This document shows positions 41,570-50,808 of a DNA stretch of 64,000 nt, in pieces (the stretch's first letter is position 1; each line of letters opens with the position of its first letter). Made by a program: the position numbers and the translations under genes. The stretch is from JBFMFR01 sp040752025. Lineage in GTDB: Bacteria; Chloroflexota; Anaerolineae; Anaerolineales; UBA4823. Location of the stretch: assembly GCA_040752025.1 (NCBI GenBank), contig JBFMFR010000034.1:1-64000 (forward strand), given 5' to 3'. The notes beneath the pieces were generated by a model. The model had not been told where the DNA came from. It made no database searches and saw nothing but the letters and a program-made list of their open reading frames with translations.

Positions 41570-43123
41570 ATGCCATCCAAATTCACCCGGCGGGATTTCC
41601 TCAAAGCAGCGGCGACGCTCTCGCTGGCGCCGCTGGTGGGGAAGCTGCCTGTCGCACTCCAACAATCCCAATCCCAGGAGCAGAAGCTGCCCAACATCAT
41701 CGTGGTGATCTTCGACGCCATGTCAGCGCGGCATCTTTCGCTGTACGGATATCCACGCAAAACCAGCCCCAACCTGGAAAGACTGGCGCAGCGCTCGACG
41801 GTCTACCACGCCCACCATTCCGCCGGCAACTTCACCGCTCCCAGCACGGTCTCGCTCTTCACCGGCACTTACCCCTGGACGCACCGCGTATTCAGCCTGG
41901 GAGGCATGCCCAGGAAAGACCTGGTTGCTAAGAACTGGTGGCCTTTGCTCGCCAACGATTATCACCTGTCTGCATTCGTGCAAAACATGTATGCAGACAT
42001 GATGCTGTACCAGCTCCACGAGCGGTTGGATAGTCACCTGGGCCCCAGGAGTTTCGGCCTGGGCGGAAAACCTTTCTACGACCAATTCTTTACTAAAGAC
42101 GCTTACTTTGGTGCGAAAAGTTTCGATCAGTTCGTTTTCGACCCAAAGGAAAAACCGGGATCGCTGTTCCTATCGGTTCCCAATGATCTGCTCAGGCGAG
42201 CATGGGAGGCCTCCGTTACAAACCGGTTGATCAAAACCTACCCGGATGGCGTACCATCATTGGATGGCACGAATGTTTTTTTTACCATTGATCAGGTGGT
42301 TGAAGGCGCCAAGGGATATGTCAGCTCACGCCCTGCCCCATTCCTGACCTACCTGCATTTCATGCCGCCGCACACCCCCTACCGGCCAAGCCGCGAGTTC
42401 AGGGGAATGTTCGACGACGGCTGGACACCTCCGAACTCGAAAAAACACATCCTGGCGGACGGCATCTCACGCGAGCGCCTGAACCAGCGCCGGCAGGAAT
42501 ACGACGAGTTCATCGCTAACATGGATGCGGAATTTGGCAGGTTCATCGACCATTTCTACGAAACAGGCCTGTCAGAGAACACCTACCTGATCGTGACCGC
42601 CGACCATGGTGAAATGTGCGAAAAGGGCGAGCAGGGGCACGTTACGCCGCTGCTGTTCGAGCCGGTGATCCACATCCCGTTGATCATCGCCGCACCCGGC
42701 CAGCGCCAGCGCCAGGATATCCATACGCCTACCAGCAATGTGGATGTGCTGCCAACGCTAATGAAAATCGCCGGGCAGAGCGCACCGGATACTTGCGAGG
42801 GAACCGTACTGCCCGGCCTGGGCCTGGGCGAGCGGCTGCGCGGCTTGCGCTCAGGCGAACGCAGCCTGTTCGCCGTGGAAGCCAAGCGCAACTCGGCGCA
42901 CAGCCCGCTGCAAAAATTTTCTGTCGCCATGATCCGCGAGAACTATAAGCTGGTGCGCTACAAAGGCTACCGCAACAACGCTGACCTGTATGAATTCTAC
43001 GATCTGGAAAACGACCCCGAGGAAAAGATAAACCAATACGGGCCGCATCCGATCATCCAGGAACTGCAGGCCGAGATGGAAGCAAAGCTAAAAGAAGTGG
43101 ACCAGCCCTACTTGCGCGATTAG
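41570..43123 (+). CDS. Tat-exported sulfatase-superfamily enzyme with Thr nucleophile (copy 1)
   Basis: 517 residues from the ATG at 41570. Twin-arginine signal (FTRRDFLKAAATLSLAPL). Alkaline-phosphatase/sulfatase fold: metal-site Asp49 (VVIFDAMSA), the nucleophile loop and the late metal site TADHGEMCEKGEQGH. In true sulfatases the loop reads C/S-x-P-S-R; here it is T89-A-P-S-T93, so no formylglycine can form and Thr would be the nucleophile, as in LtaS-like phosphoglycerol transferases. The family arm HxxxLFEPVIHIPLI is present. Likely a phosphodiester- or phosphoglycerol-type enzyme acting outside the membrane, rather than a sulfatase. Confidence 0.8.
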   Translation: MPSKFTRRDFLKAAATLSLAPLVGKLPVALQQSQSQEQKLPNIIVVIFDAMSARHLSLYGYPRKTSPNLERLAQRSTVYHAHHSAGNFTAPSTVSLFTGTYPWTHRVFSLGGMPRKDLVAKNWWPLLANDYHLSAFVQNMYADMMLYQLHERLDSHLGPRSFGLGGKPFYDQFFTKDAYFGAKSFDQFVFDPKEKPGSLFLSVPNDLLRRAWEASVTNRLIKTYPDGVPSLDGTNVFFTIDQVVEGAKGYVSSRPAPFLTYLHFMPPHTPYRPSREFRGMFDDGWTPPNSKKHILADGISRERLNQRRQEYDEFIANMDAEFGRFIDHFYETGLSENTYLIVTADHGEMCEKGEQGHVTPLLFEPVIHIPLIIAAPGQRQRQDIHTPTSNVDVLPTLMKIAGQSAPDTCEGTVLPGLGLGERLRGLRSGERSLFAVEAKRNSAHSPLQKFSVAMIRENYKLVRYKGYRNNADLYEFYDLENDPEEKINQYGPHPIIQELQAEMEAKLKEVDQPYLRD

Positions 43124-43124
43124 C

Positions 43125-43157
43125 AGCTCACCAGCCTGTCAAGTTCAGGTTGGCGAG
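43125..43157. terminator. Terminator-like hairpin between convergent genes
   Basis: GCTCACCAGCCTG, 7-nt loop, CAGGTTGGCGAGC, with two mismatches, followed by AAAATTT. It lies between the sulfatase-like gene and the convergent VIT/vWA gene and could stop transcription from both sides. Confidence 0.45.
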
Positions 43158-43208
43158 CAAAATTTCATCGATCAGGGCTAGCAAAGCCACAAGGTAGCTG
43201 CAATTTCC

Positions 43209-46097
43209 CTATACATTTCCAGAAGCGAGCCGCTTCCTGAAGCTATAGTAGAGCAATATCGCCATCGCCACGCCGATCAGCAGCCATTCGTGCGGCTCAG
43301 GCACACCGGCCATGGGGATCTGGTTGGCCAGGTTGGTCTCGCCGATGGCCTCGTATTCGCGCGTAAAGCGATCATCCTTGGTCTCGAGCAAATCCAACTG
43401 CTGCTGCTGCCGGTCGGTGACGAGAACGATCATCGAGGAGTAGGGGGTGATAATGCTGTATTGCTTGGCGATCTCGTGCAGGTAATCCAGAGTTTCGAGA
43501 TCTTTGATCTGGTTGCGGTTGCGCTGCATCTCTGCCAGGATCAGGCGGCGAGCGGCAAAGGCGGCGAAGCCATCCTGCTCATCCACAGACGCCACCTGCA
43601 CCTGGGCGGCATCGGTGGGCAGCACTGACCAGACATAGCCATCCAGCACGTCGCGCCCCTCCCCCTCTGCGCCGACGCGCGCCAGGGCAAAGCGCTGCAA
43701 GGCAGCGTCCAGATCGCCCTCTACCCCGCCGCCAGAAGCCTGGATAGCTTCCAGGGTCAGGTCGTCATAGCCCAGGGGGATATTGCCGCCCATGTGCACC
43801 AGCCAGACCGGGACATCCGGGATGGGGAACTGCGCCGGGGCTGGACCCAACTCGTAGCCGCTGCCATCTGTAAAGACCAGCACAGCATCGTAGGCGCGAT
43901 TCTCGCGTTGCGCATCGAATTGCGCCAGCAGTTCGGCTGCGTTCTGCCCGCCAAAATACAGGATGTTTTGCGCGTCGAGATCAGCCAGCGAGATGACCGA
44001 AGGCTGCTCGCCTCGAAAAGCTGATGATGTCAGGTAAATATCCACGGGTACATCTGCACCCAGCTTTTCTTGTAAATCATGCAAAGTGGAGGAGATTTGC
44101 TCTACGTAGGCAGCCATGCTGCGCGAGCGGTCTAACACCATCGCCAGGCGCAATCCCTGCGGCAAAACCGGAAGCGCAACCTGAGAGGCTGGCACAGCCA
44201 ACACGCTCTCTCCGCCGGGCAGATCGTAGCGATGGGAGACCGGCTGAACGGCCTGGGAAGCAGGAACAGAGACGGGAAGCCAGTCGGTCCCGGCCACCTG
44301 CCAGGGCTCGCCGTTCAGCAAGCGAACCGTGTCTTTATCCCAGAACAGGTTACGCACCACCGCCAGGCGCGGCAGAGGCCAGGCGTTTTCTATGGCGAAG
44401 GTACGGTAGGTCAGCCATAAGTAAAACGGCGGCGCATCTTCGACCACCCGGCGGGTGCGGTTTTCATCCCAGCGCGAGACGAGGGGCTGAATTGGAAAGG
44501 CTCGCAAGCGGTATTGGCGCGGGCCGATCTGCTCGAGCAAGGCCGGGTCGATCTGGCGGCGGGTTTGCTCCACATACACCGCCTGGGCGGCGCCGCGTGG
44601 CGACACCCGGTAAGTAAAGCGCGCTTCCCGGTCGGGGCTTTCACCCAACCATATCCCGGTGAGCACGGCCGATTCCGGCAGGTTGAAGTAGTAGATCACT
44701 TCCTGCCGCTGAAGGGTATTGTTTTGATAAACCTCGAAAAGCTCGACATCGGCCCAATCCCCATGCTCTGAAACAGTAACTTCCTGGCGCATCAAGTGCA
44801 CTTCACGGTCGTCAACCGCCTGCCAGGCGGCCTCAGCCTGGTCAGCCGACCAGGTGGAGCGAACCGCGTTTACAATGGCCGCCCGCTCCCCCTCCACAAT
44901 GGGCTGGTCGAAAAAGCTCTGGTAGAGCCGGGCAGCTTCGATAGGGTCCTGCCGGAAAGCGATGTTATCCTGGCCAGGGGTCTTATTTTCGGCGGCTGCC
45001 GGGCTATAAATCAGCGGTCGCGCCACGCCTTCATAAAGACGCTGCACCGCAAAGGCCTGAGCAGAATCCAGCTTGAACGTGCCCATATAGATATCGCTGA
45101 TGTGGCGGACTTCTCCAGTCGAGCTGATGTAGCGGAAAGGGGCAAGATAGGCATTGAGCAAGCCATTGCGGATGGCATCGCTCTTCTCCACCAGGGCCTG
45201 CGCCTGCTGCGAGGAGGCGGGTGGTTCAGACAGCCACTCGAAGACTTGCTTTTGCGGCTGCTGGTTGGCAAAGAAGAACAGACCCACACTGGCTAACACA
45301 ACCACGACCACCAGAGCCAAGGGCCAAAAACGACCCGAGCGTTGGATTTGCTGGCGCAGGGCGCGCCACCAGGCGCGCGCGCTCAGCAGCGGCACAGCCA
45401 CCGGGGTCAATACGAAAAGCGTACCCGTGTAGAGAATTAAAATAAAGCCCAACAAAGCAAAAGGCAGCCAGATCAGGCCTTCCCGCAAGGAATCCTGGAA
45501 GAACCTGACCACGCCGCGAAAGAACTCGCCCAGGTGGCCGATTGTGTGCAAGATCCAGCGCAGGGCTTCGGTGATCACCGGCACGGCGTAGAAGGCAATC
45601 CATATGGAGGCGTACAGGCAGGTGATCAGCATGACCGTCAGGCCCGCCAGGCGCAACCAAGGCGCACCAGGGAAGGCGCCACGCCCTTCATCTTGCACAT
45701 CCAACAGGTGCCACAGAAAAGCCGCCATACCCACCCCGGCGTATAACAGCAGCGCCGTCAGAGAAAGTGTAGCCTGGCGGATGACAAAGAAACGCACCGC
45801 CAGGATGAGCATCAAAGGACCTTCGATCACGTAACCCAGGGCAAACAACCTGGCGGGAGCGCGGCGCAAGAGCGTGAGCCCCAAAATTACCCCGGCGACC
45901 GGCACACAAGCGAGCACCGAGGCATAGATCAGGTAAGAAAATGGGATCACGCCATTGCGCACTTCGATGATCAGTTCCGGTAGAAGCCGGGGGGCATACC
46001 CCAGCACCATAAACGACAGGAAAATCAGGTTCCAGGACCAAAACAGGCCATAAGCCAATTGTTCCGATAGAGGCTTTCGTTTGGAGGCAGTATTCAC
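43209..46097 (-). CDS. PEP-CTERM-type integral membrane protein with VIT and vWA domains
   Basis: 962 residues. The first 270 residues hold about eight membrane helices. An external region follows with a VIT-like domain (about 430-560: VTVSEHGDWADVELFEVYQN, then IYYFNLPESAVLTGIWLGES) and a vWA domain with a MIDAS motif DRSRS (LAMVLDRSRSMAAYV, about 655). The C-terminus has VPEP, a hydrophobic helix and a basic RKR end, the tripartite form of an exosortase sorting signal. This is the layout of the TIGR02921 PEP-CTERM integral membrane family. It lies 15 bp after the exosortase gene, so it is probably that enzyme's dedicated substrate or partner. Confidence 0.85.
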   Translation of the reverse strand: MNTASKRKPLSEQLAYGLFWSWNLIFLSFMVLGYAPRLLPELIIEVRNGVIPFSYLIYASVLACVPVAGVILGLTLLRRAPARLFALGYVIEGPLMLILAVRFFVIRQATLSLTALLLYAGVGMAAFLWHLLDVQDEGRGAFPGAPWLRLAGLTVMLITCLYASIWIAFYAVPVITEALRWILHTIGHLGEFFRGVVRFFQDSLREGLIWLPFALLGFILILYTGTLFVLTPVAVPLLSARAWWRALRQQIQRSGRFWPLALVVVVVLASVGLFFFANQQPQKQVFEWLSEPPASSQQAQALVEKSDAIRNGLLNAYLAPFRYISSTGEVRHISDIYMGTFKLDSAQAFAVQRLYEGVARPLIYSPAAAENKTPGQDNIAFRQDPIEAARLYQSFFDQPIVEGERAAIVNAVRSTWSADQAEAAWQAVDDREVHLMRQEVTVSEHGDWADVELFEVYQNNTLQRQEVIYYFNLPESAVLTGIWLGESPDREARFTYRVSPRGAAQAVYVEQTRRQIDPALLEQIGPRQYRLRAFPIQPLVSRWDENRTRRVVEDAPPFYLWLTYRTFAIENAWPLPRLAVVRNLFWDKDTVRLLNGEPWQVAGTDWLPVSVPASQAVQPVSHRYDLPGGESVLAVPASQVALPVLPQGLRLAMVLDRSRSMAAYVEQISSTLHDLQEKLGADVPVDIYLTSSAFRGEQPSVISLADLDAQNILYFGGQNAAELLAQFDAQRENRAYDAVLVFTDGSGYELGPAPAQFPIPDVPVWLVHMGGNIPLGYDDLTLEAIQASGGGVEGDLDAALQRFALARVGAEGEGRDVLDGYVWSVLPTDAAQVQVASVDEQDGFAAFAARRLILAEMQRNRNQIKDLETLDYLHEIAKQYSIITPYSSMIVLVTDRQQQQLDLLETKDDRFTREYEAIGETNLANQIPMAGVPEPHEWLLIGVAMAILLYYSFRKRLASGNV

Positions 46098-46112
46098 GGT
46101 TACACTCCTTTG

Positions 46113-47654
46113 CTATTTCTTCCCCAGGTTATCTTGCACAACCTGAGACAAAGCTTGATACAAATCGAGGGCCTGGGTAGCGCGCGGATCCACATCGCCA
46201 TCGAACAGAACAGTTACCATCACCCAGGTCTGGCGGTCCGGGCTCAAATCGGCCCACATACGAGCGGCATAATCATCGGTGCCGCGCAGTTGGGCCGATT
46301 GCAGCCAGTAGGCCGCCGAGAGCAGGTTGCGCTGGTGATCCTGCCCCAGCAATACCAGGCGCACGGTGAAATCCGGTGAAATCACGTGAGAATAAGAATT
46401 CTCTACTTCCAACCCATAAACTTGAAAACAACGCTCCGGCTTATGGTGCCCACGCCAGGTAGAACTGCTGACGAACAGCATCGACCCGGAAAGATCGCGC
46501 CAATGGAAGGTCCAACGCTGGGCGCTGCTGGCGCCTGTGGAGGTCAGCCAGCCGTACTCCCGAGGAGATAGTGGCCAGGATTCTGTTTGCAATTCTTCCG
46601 GGAACTGCCAGGACGAAGCCCCCTGCGCAGAGGCGGTCTGCGGACGAGGCGCGTAGAAAAAGGCCAGGGTCAAAATCAGGGCAGCCAGCACAGGCGCTAA
46701 CCAGGCAGGGCGCGCCAGGGTGGGTGAAAAGCGCGCCTGTGGCCGGGGGGGATCCTGCTCATGCGGCGCATCGACTTCCCTTGCAGGGCTGCTCCAGCGC
46801 AACAATCCCAGGGCAGCAAAACAAGCACTCCCAAAACCAATCACCCCCAGGGGAACGTGGAGCATTTCGGCTGCCATGCGCCAACCAGCCACCTGCCCCA
46901 CCAGGATCAACACAGCCACACGACCCAGGTTAGCTGCCAGGAGCAGGATGAAAAACGTTATCGCCGCCATCACCCAACGCCAGTTTATCGAACGACGCTC
47001 GATCCAGGTCGCCGCCAACAGGAACAAACTTCCGGTCCACAGGCTCTTGATCCCGCTGCAGGGGATATCCACCTGGGAGATGCCGCTCTCGAAGACCAGG
47101 ATCGTATCGATGCCCAGCGAGTGAACACCCAGAAGTGACAGCCCGTCTCGCACGATTGCAGCGGTCAGGATGCGCAACGGGTAGCCGACGAAGGTCTCCA
47201 GGTGCTCGCCAAAGGGCAGTGCGCCGATCAGCAGCAGAGCAGCAGGCATATCCTGCCGCCAGCGCTGCGGCTGCATCCACAAACCCAGCAGGCCATAACT
47301 GGCCAGGCCAAACATGCTGGCCGAAAGGGTGTTGATTTCCAGGAAGCGCTCACTGAGTAAGAAAGCGATCGAGCCGCCCAGGATCATTCCCAAAGCAGGC
47401 AGGTTGAGCTGAGGCGATGCGTCCAGGCGCGGGCGGAAATCGCCTTTGCGCCATTGAATGACGATCAGGGCAAGCACGCCCAGCAAAATCACCTGATTGG
47501 TGCGGAATTCCTGGCGAGTAAAAATGGTCGAGAGGTAGGGAAAGACCGCCCGGAAGAGCCAGCACCACAGGGCCAAAATGATGGCATTGAGTGCAAACCG
47601 CACTGGCTTCGACTGCAATGGGAACAAATGGGTGGCCGGGATCGCTAATTTCAT
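46113..47654 (-). CDS. Exosortase (XrtO-like) with EpsI-like C-terminal domain
   Basis: 513 residues from the ATG at 47654 (GGGGAG upstream). About eight membrane helices contain the exosortase catalytic triad: Cys199 (VDIPCSGIKSL), Arg245 (ANLGRVAVL) and His266 (EMLHVPLG). Residues 340-513 are an EpsI-like extracytoplasmic domain (WRGHHKPERCFQVYG). Exosortases cleave PEP-CTERM-type tails and attach the protein to the envelope. The neighbour with VIT/vWA and a PEP-like tail points to the XrtO subtype, which is my inference from context. Co-transcribed with that gene and with the PadR regulator upstream. Confidence 0.88.
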   Translation of the reverse strand: MKLAIPATHLFPLQSKPVRFALNAIILALWCWLFRAVFPYLSTIFTRQEFRTNQVILLGVLALIVIQWRKGDFRPRLDASPQLNLPALGMILGGSIAFLLSERFLEINTLSASMFGLASYGLLGLWMQPQRWRQDMPAALLLIGALPFGEHLETFVGYPLRILTAAIVRDGLSLLGVHSLGIDTILVFESGISQVDIPCSGIKSLWTGSLFLLAATWIERRSINWRWVMAAITFFILLLAANLGRVAVLILVGQVAGWRMAAEMLHVPLGVIGFGSACFAALGLLRWSSPAREVDAPHEQDPPRPQARFSPTLARPAWLAPVLAALILTLAFFYAPRPQTASAQGASSWQFPEELQTESWPLSPREYGWLTSTGASSAQRWTFHWRDLSGSMLFVSSSTWRGHHKPERCFQVYGLEVENSYSHVISPDFTVRLVLLGQDHQRNLLSAAYWLQSAQLRGTDDYAARMWADLSPDRQTWVMVTVLFDGDVDPRATQALDLYQALSQVVQDNLGKK

Positions 47655-47706
47655 CGCCCGCTCCCCAATGCTTTGGCCACCATCAAAACCCTCACGACAA
47701 AGCCAG

Positions 47707-48801
47707 CTAACACGGCGGCCCACATTCCGGCTTCAGCGGCTGATCTTGCAGCGACAAGCGTTTCTTATCTGGAAACATGGCGAACAAGGTTGGTAGAAGC
47801 AGAACCAACACCAGCCATCCCCACTCCACCAGCACTCGCCTGGCTTCATACGAACGCTCTACCTGCAACGAAGCACTTTGGAACCAATCCGACCATCGTT
47901 GTGTTACAGGCAACCATTTGCTGAAAGCAACCACCCACATGGAGAACGACAGCGCCCCTACCAGCGACAAAACGCGCTGCCACGGGACCGGGCTGCGCAA
48001 ATACATCCAGGCGCCGCCGGCCAACAGCATGAAACTGGCGATGAAATAGGGTTCTTGGCGAGAATAGCCATCAAAGAGCACTATCAGGGCTAGCACTGCC
48101 TCGCCATACAGGATAAAGGATGCCAGCGTCCAATCCTGACGGATACGCCAGTATAACGAGCGAAAACGGCGCACAAGGACCAGCAGGCCGATCACCAGGA
48201 AGGTGAAGGCGAACAGGCCCAACCACAGGAAACCAGCCCAAAAAGCCTGCAATAATAACAGCTCATCTCCTTGCCAATCTCCTGGGGTTAGCCTGGAGAT
48301 CAGGAGCGGGCTGACCAAATCTGCCACCCACTCGAAGAGCACAAAATAACCTGCCAGCGAGATCGCCAGGCTCAGATAGGGCAAAGACCAGCGCGGCAGG
48401 CCTCGCCACAGACCAACACCCAGGATGGCGAAAGCCAGGACCAGAGCGATGATCACCCAAACCGAGCGCAGCCCTGAGCAGCCCAGGTTCACACCGACCA
48501 GCGTAATCGGCAGCAGAAAAGCGAAGAGCGCCAGCGCTGTTTCCTGAATAGAAAGCGGCTTCCACCCGGGTCGAACCCTTGACAAGGGTTTAGCAGACTG
48601 GTGAGCATGCAGCGCCGCGGCAGGCAGGTCGCGCACTTCGCCAACAAATACCCAAAACGCCGCCGACAGGCTGCGTTCAAGGGCATCCTGCAGGGCTTCA
48701 GAGAAAACCTCTCGCATTTCTTGGGCGAATTCATAGCGAAAGGAATGCGGATATAAATACAACAGAAACGAGTACATATGAGCCAGGCATCGCAGGATCA
48801 T
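47707..48801 (-). CDS. Multi-span membrane protein with permease-prefix-like N-terminus
   Basis: 364 residues. The N-terminus (YSFLLYLYPHSFRYEFAQEMREVF) matches the helical prefix often found on FtsX-type permeases whose genes follow PadR genes. The rest is about eight hydrophobic helices without an FtsX domain. Function unknown. It starts 12 bp after the padR gene and is followed by the exosortase gene after a 52-bp gap, so it is part of that operon. Confidence 0.75.
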   Translation of the reverse strand: MILRCLAHMYSFLLYLYPHSFRYEFAQEMREVFSEALQDALERSLSAAFWVFVGEVRDLPAAALHAHQSAKPLSRVRPGWKPLSIQETALALFAFLLPITLVGVNLGCSGLRSVWVIIALVLAFAILGVGLWRGLPRWSLPYLSLAISLAGYFVLFEWVADLVSPLLISRLTPGDWQGDELLLLQAFWAGFLWLGLFAFTFLVIGLLVLVRRFRSLYWRIRQDWTLASFILYGEAVLALIVLFDGYSRQEPYFIASFMLLAGGAWMYLRSPVPWQRVLSLVGALSFSMWVVAFSKWLPVTQRWSDWFQSASLQVERSYEARRVLVEWGWLVLVLLLPTLFAMFPDKKRLSLQDQPLKPECGPPC

Positions 48802-48813
48802 CCTACACCCCCA

Positions 48814-49161
48814 CTACAAGCAGTCTTCAAGCGCATGCAGGTGTGCCGCAGCAACCAGGCTATCCAGGCGCTCGATCTCTGCAGATAAGATGTGCCGGCC
48901 AAGCTGTGTCAGGCAGTACGCTTTGCGCTCACGCCCCGAGCCATTTGAACCGGGCTCATCCGTGCGCAAGATCCAACGCTGGTCCAGCAAGCGTTTGAGG
49001 GCGCCATACAGCGTACCTGTACTGAGCATGATGCGTCCTTTGCTCATGGCATGCACATCTTTCATGATGGCATAACCATGCCGGGGACCCGGCGCCAGGC
49101 TGAGCAAAATGAAATAAGTCGCCTCGGTCAGAGGCAAGTTGGATTGAATGTCCAGGGGCAT
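48814..49161 (-). CDS. PadR-family transcriptional regulator
   Basis: 115 residues from the ATG at 49161; longer starts would run through the operator. Winged-helix PadR domain: LTEATYFILLSLAPGPRHGYAI, then MLSTGTLYGALKRLLDQRWI and GRERKAYCLTQLG. A short C-terminal helix allows dimer formation. PadR proteins usually repress their own operon. The matching operator-like dyad lies directly upstream, so this protein probably controls the membrane protein, exosortase and VIT/vWA genes. Confidence 0.92.
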   Translation of the reverse strand: MPLDIQSNLPLTEATYFILLSLAPGPRHGYAIMKDVHAMSKGRIMLSTGTLYGALKRLLDQRWILRTDEPGSNGSGRERKAYCLTQLGRHILSAEIERLDSLVAAAHLHALEDCL

Positions 49162-49179
49162 GGCTACACCTCGCAATAT

Positions 49180-49196
49180 ATGTCGCCAGACGACAT
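49180..49196. promoter_or_regulatory. PadR operator-like dyad
   Basis: ATGTCG-CCAGA-CGACAT, a perfect 6-bp dyad of the ATGT...ACAT form known for PadR sites. It is set in a wider symmetric stretch (AATATATGTCG on one side, CGACTATATATT on the other) that also holds a TATATA -10-like box. Confidence 0.6.
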
Positions 49197-49250
49197 GTCG
49201 CACGACTATATATTAGCGAAATCGCAGCGCAAAGTCAAGAGGCAATTTTG

Positions 49251-50777
49251 TTAACGATAAGGCTCATCCGCCTGGTTTATGCTTGCATCCATCTCTGCCT
49301 GTAATTCACTGGAGATGGGTAAAGAGCCATACAGGTCATTCACTTCACCGGGATCGCTTTGCAGGTCATAAAGTTCATAACCGTTATAGTGTTTGTAGCC
49401 TGAATAGCGGATCATCTTGTAAGGCCCGCGCCACATGGCAATCGTGGCCTTTTTCAGAGGCTTGAAAGCAGAGTTATTCGAGGCTTCAACGCTGAAAATA
49501 CTGCGATCAGTACTGTCTTCACCACCCAGACCCGGTAAGAGGCGACCTTCAATGTTGTCAGGAACACTCCCACCCGTTATGTTGAGCAGGGTAGGCATTA
49601 GATCGGTGTTGCTCGTGGTGGTATAGATATCGCGGCGCTCTCGCTGACCTGGCGTTGAAATAATCAAAGGAACTTGGGTCAATGCCTCAAATAAAAATGA
49701 ATTTACGTGGCCCTGCTGTCCACGCTCGAACATATCCCCATGATCGGCGGTGAGGATCAGATACGAATTTTCGAGAACTCCGCTCTTTTCGAGGTTATCG
49801 AGCAATTTTCCAAGTTCCGCGTCGAGGTTTGCGATAAATTCATCGTATTTCTGGCGAGCTCGATTGAGCACTTCGGGCGCTCGCTTGGTAGCAAGGGGAT
49901 GGAACTTCTTTTGCTCCGGGGCCCAACCGTCATCGAAGGTCCCCAAGAAATCACGGCCAGGCCGGTAGGGAGAGTGTGGGGGCATGAAATGCACGTAGGC
50001 AAAAAATGGCGCTGGCAATGTCTTGAGCATATCCCCCGCGCTACCCATCACTTGATCGATCGTAAAATAGGTATCCGAAGTTTTCAAGAACGGCAGTCCT
50101 TCTGGATACAGATCTTTCATTTCCCTGGCAGCATCAACCATTCCAAACTCTCTCTTGAATTTGACCAGAAGCGCTGAGAAAAGAGAGGCCGGATTTTCTT
50201 TGGCGTCGAAGATGACTTGATCGTAGGCCTTAGCTCCAAAAAGAGCATCCTTAGGAAATAGATGGTTGTAGATCGTTTTTCCTACCATGCCGGCGGTGTC
50301 CGGGCCCAGGCGTCGATCCATTTCTTCAGAGAATTGATAAATCAAAACGTCGGCATAGAAATTTTGCACAAGGGCAGCCTGGTAGTAATCCTTTGGGAGC
50401 AATTTTAATAAGTTGATGGGCTGCACCTGTGGATTGACCATGCCATTGAAGTTGAATACGCGGTGCTTCCAGGGGTAGGTGCTGCTAAAGAGAGAGGCAG
50501 TGCTCGGTGCAGTGGAGTTACAAGCAGCGTGGTGCGCATGGTACACGATCGAGCGTCCGGCGAGCTTTTCCATAGCGCTGGAAGTTTTGCGCGGATAGCC
50601 GTATAGTGAAAGATTGGTAGCCGAAAGGGCATCGAGAAGAATGACGATGATATTGGGCTGTGTTTTCCCTTGCAATGAGGGCTGGTTGAGTTGAACCGGC
50701 AGTTTTCCTAAAACGGGCAGCATGGAAGCGCCGGCGGCGATCTTCAAAAAATCTCGTCGAGTGAATTTCGATGACAT
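49251..50777 (-). CDS. Tat-exported sulfatase-superfamily enzyme with Thr nucleophile (copy 2)
   Basis: 508 residues from the ATG at 50777 (AGGAG 7 nt upstream). Paralogue of the gene at 41570-43123: the same Tat signal (FTRRDFLKIAAGASMLP), the same metal Asp49 (ILLDALSA), the same T89-A-P-S-T93 loop in place of C-x-P-S-R, and a late TADHGDMFERGQQGH metal site. The two differ more in the middle third, so the substrates may differ. It follows the paired membrane protein gene by 31 bp. Confidence 0.8.
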   Translation of the reverse strand: MSSKFTRRDFLKIAAGASMLPVLGKLPVQLNQPSLQGKTQPNIIVILLDALSATNLSLYGYPRKTSSAMEKLAGRSIVYHAHHAACNSTAPSTASLFSSTYPWKHRVFNFNGMVNPQVQPINLLKLLPKDYYQAALVQNFYADVLIYQFSEEMDRRLGPDTAGMVGKTIYNHLFPKDALFGAKAYDQVIFDAKENPASLFSALLVKFKREFGMVDAAREMKDLYPEGLPFLKTSDTYFTIDQVMGSAGDMLKTLPAPFFAYVHFMPPHSPYRPGRDFLGTFDDGWAPEQKKFHPLATKRAPEVLNRARQKYDEFIANLDAELGKLLDNLEKSGVLENSYLILTADHGDMFERGQQGHVNSFLFEALTQVPLIISTPGQRERRDIYTTTSNTDLMPTLLNITGGSVPDNIEGRLLPGLGGEDSTDRSIFSVEASNNSAFKPLKKATIAMWRGPYKMIRYSGYKHYNGYELYDLQSDPGEVNDLYGSLPISSELQAEMDASINQADEPYR

Positions 50778-50808
50778 GTGTTTCTCCTGCACGATAAAAA
50801 CGCCTACC

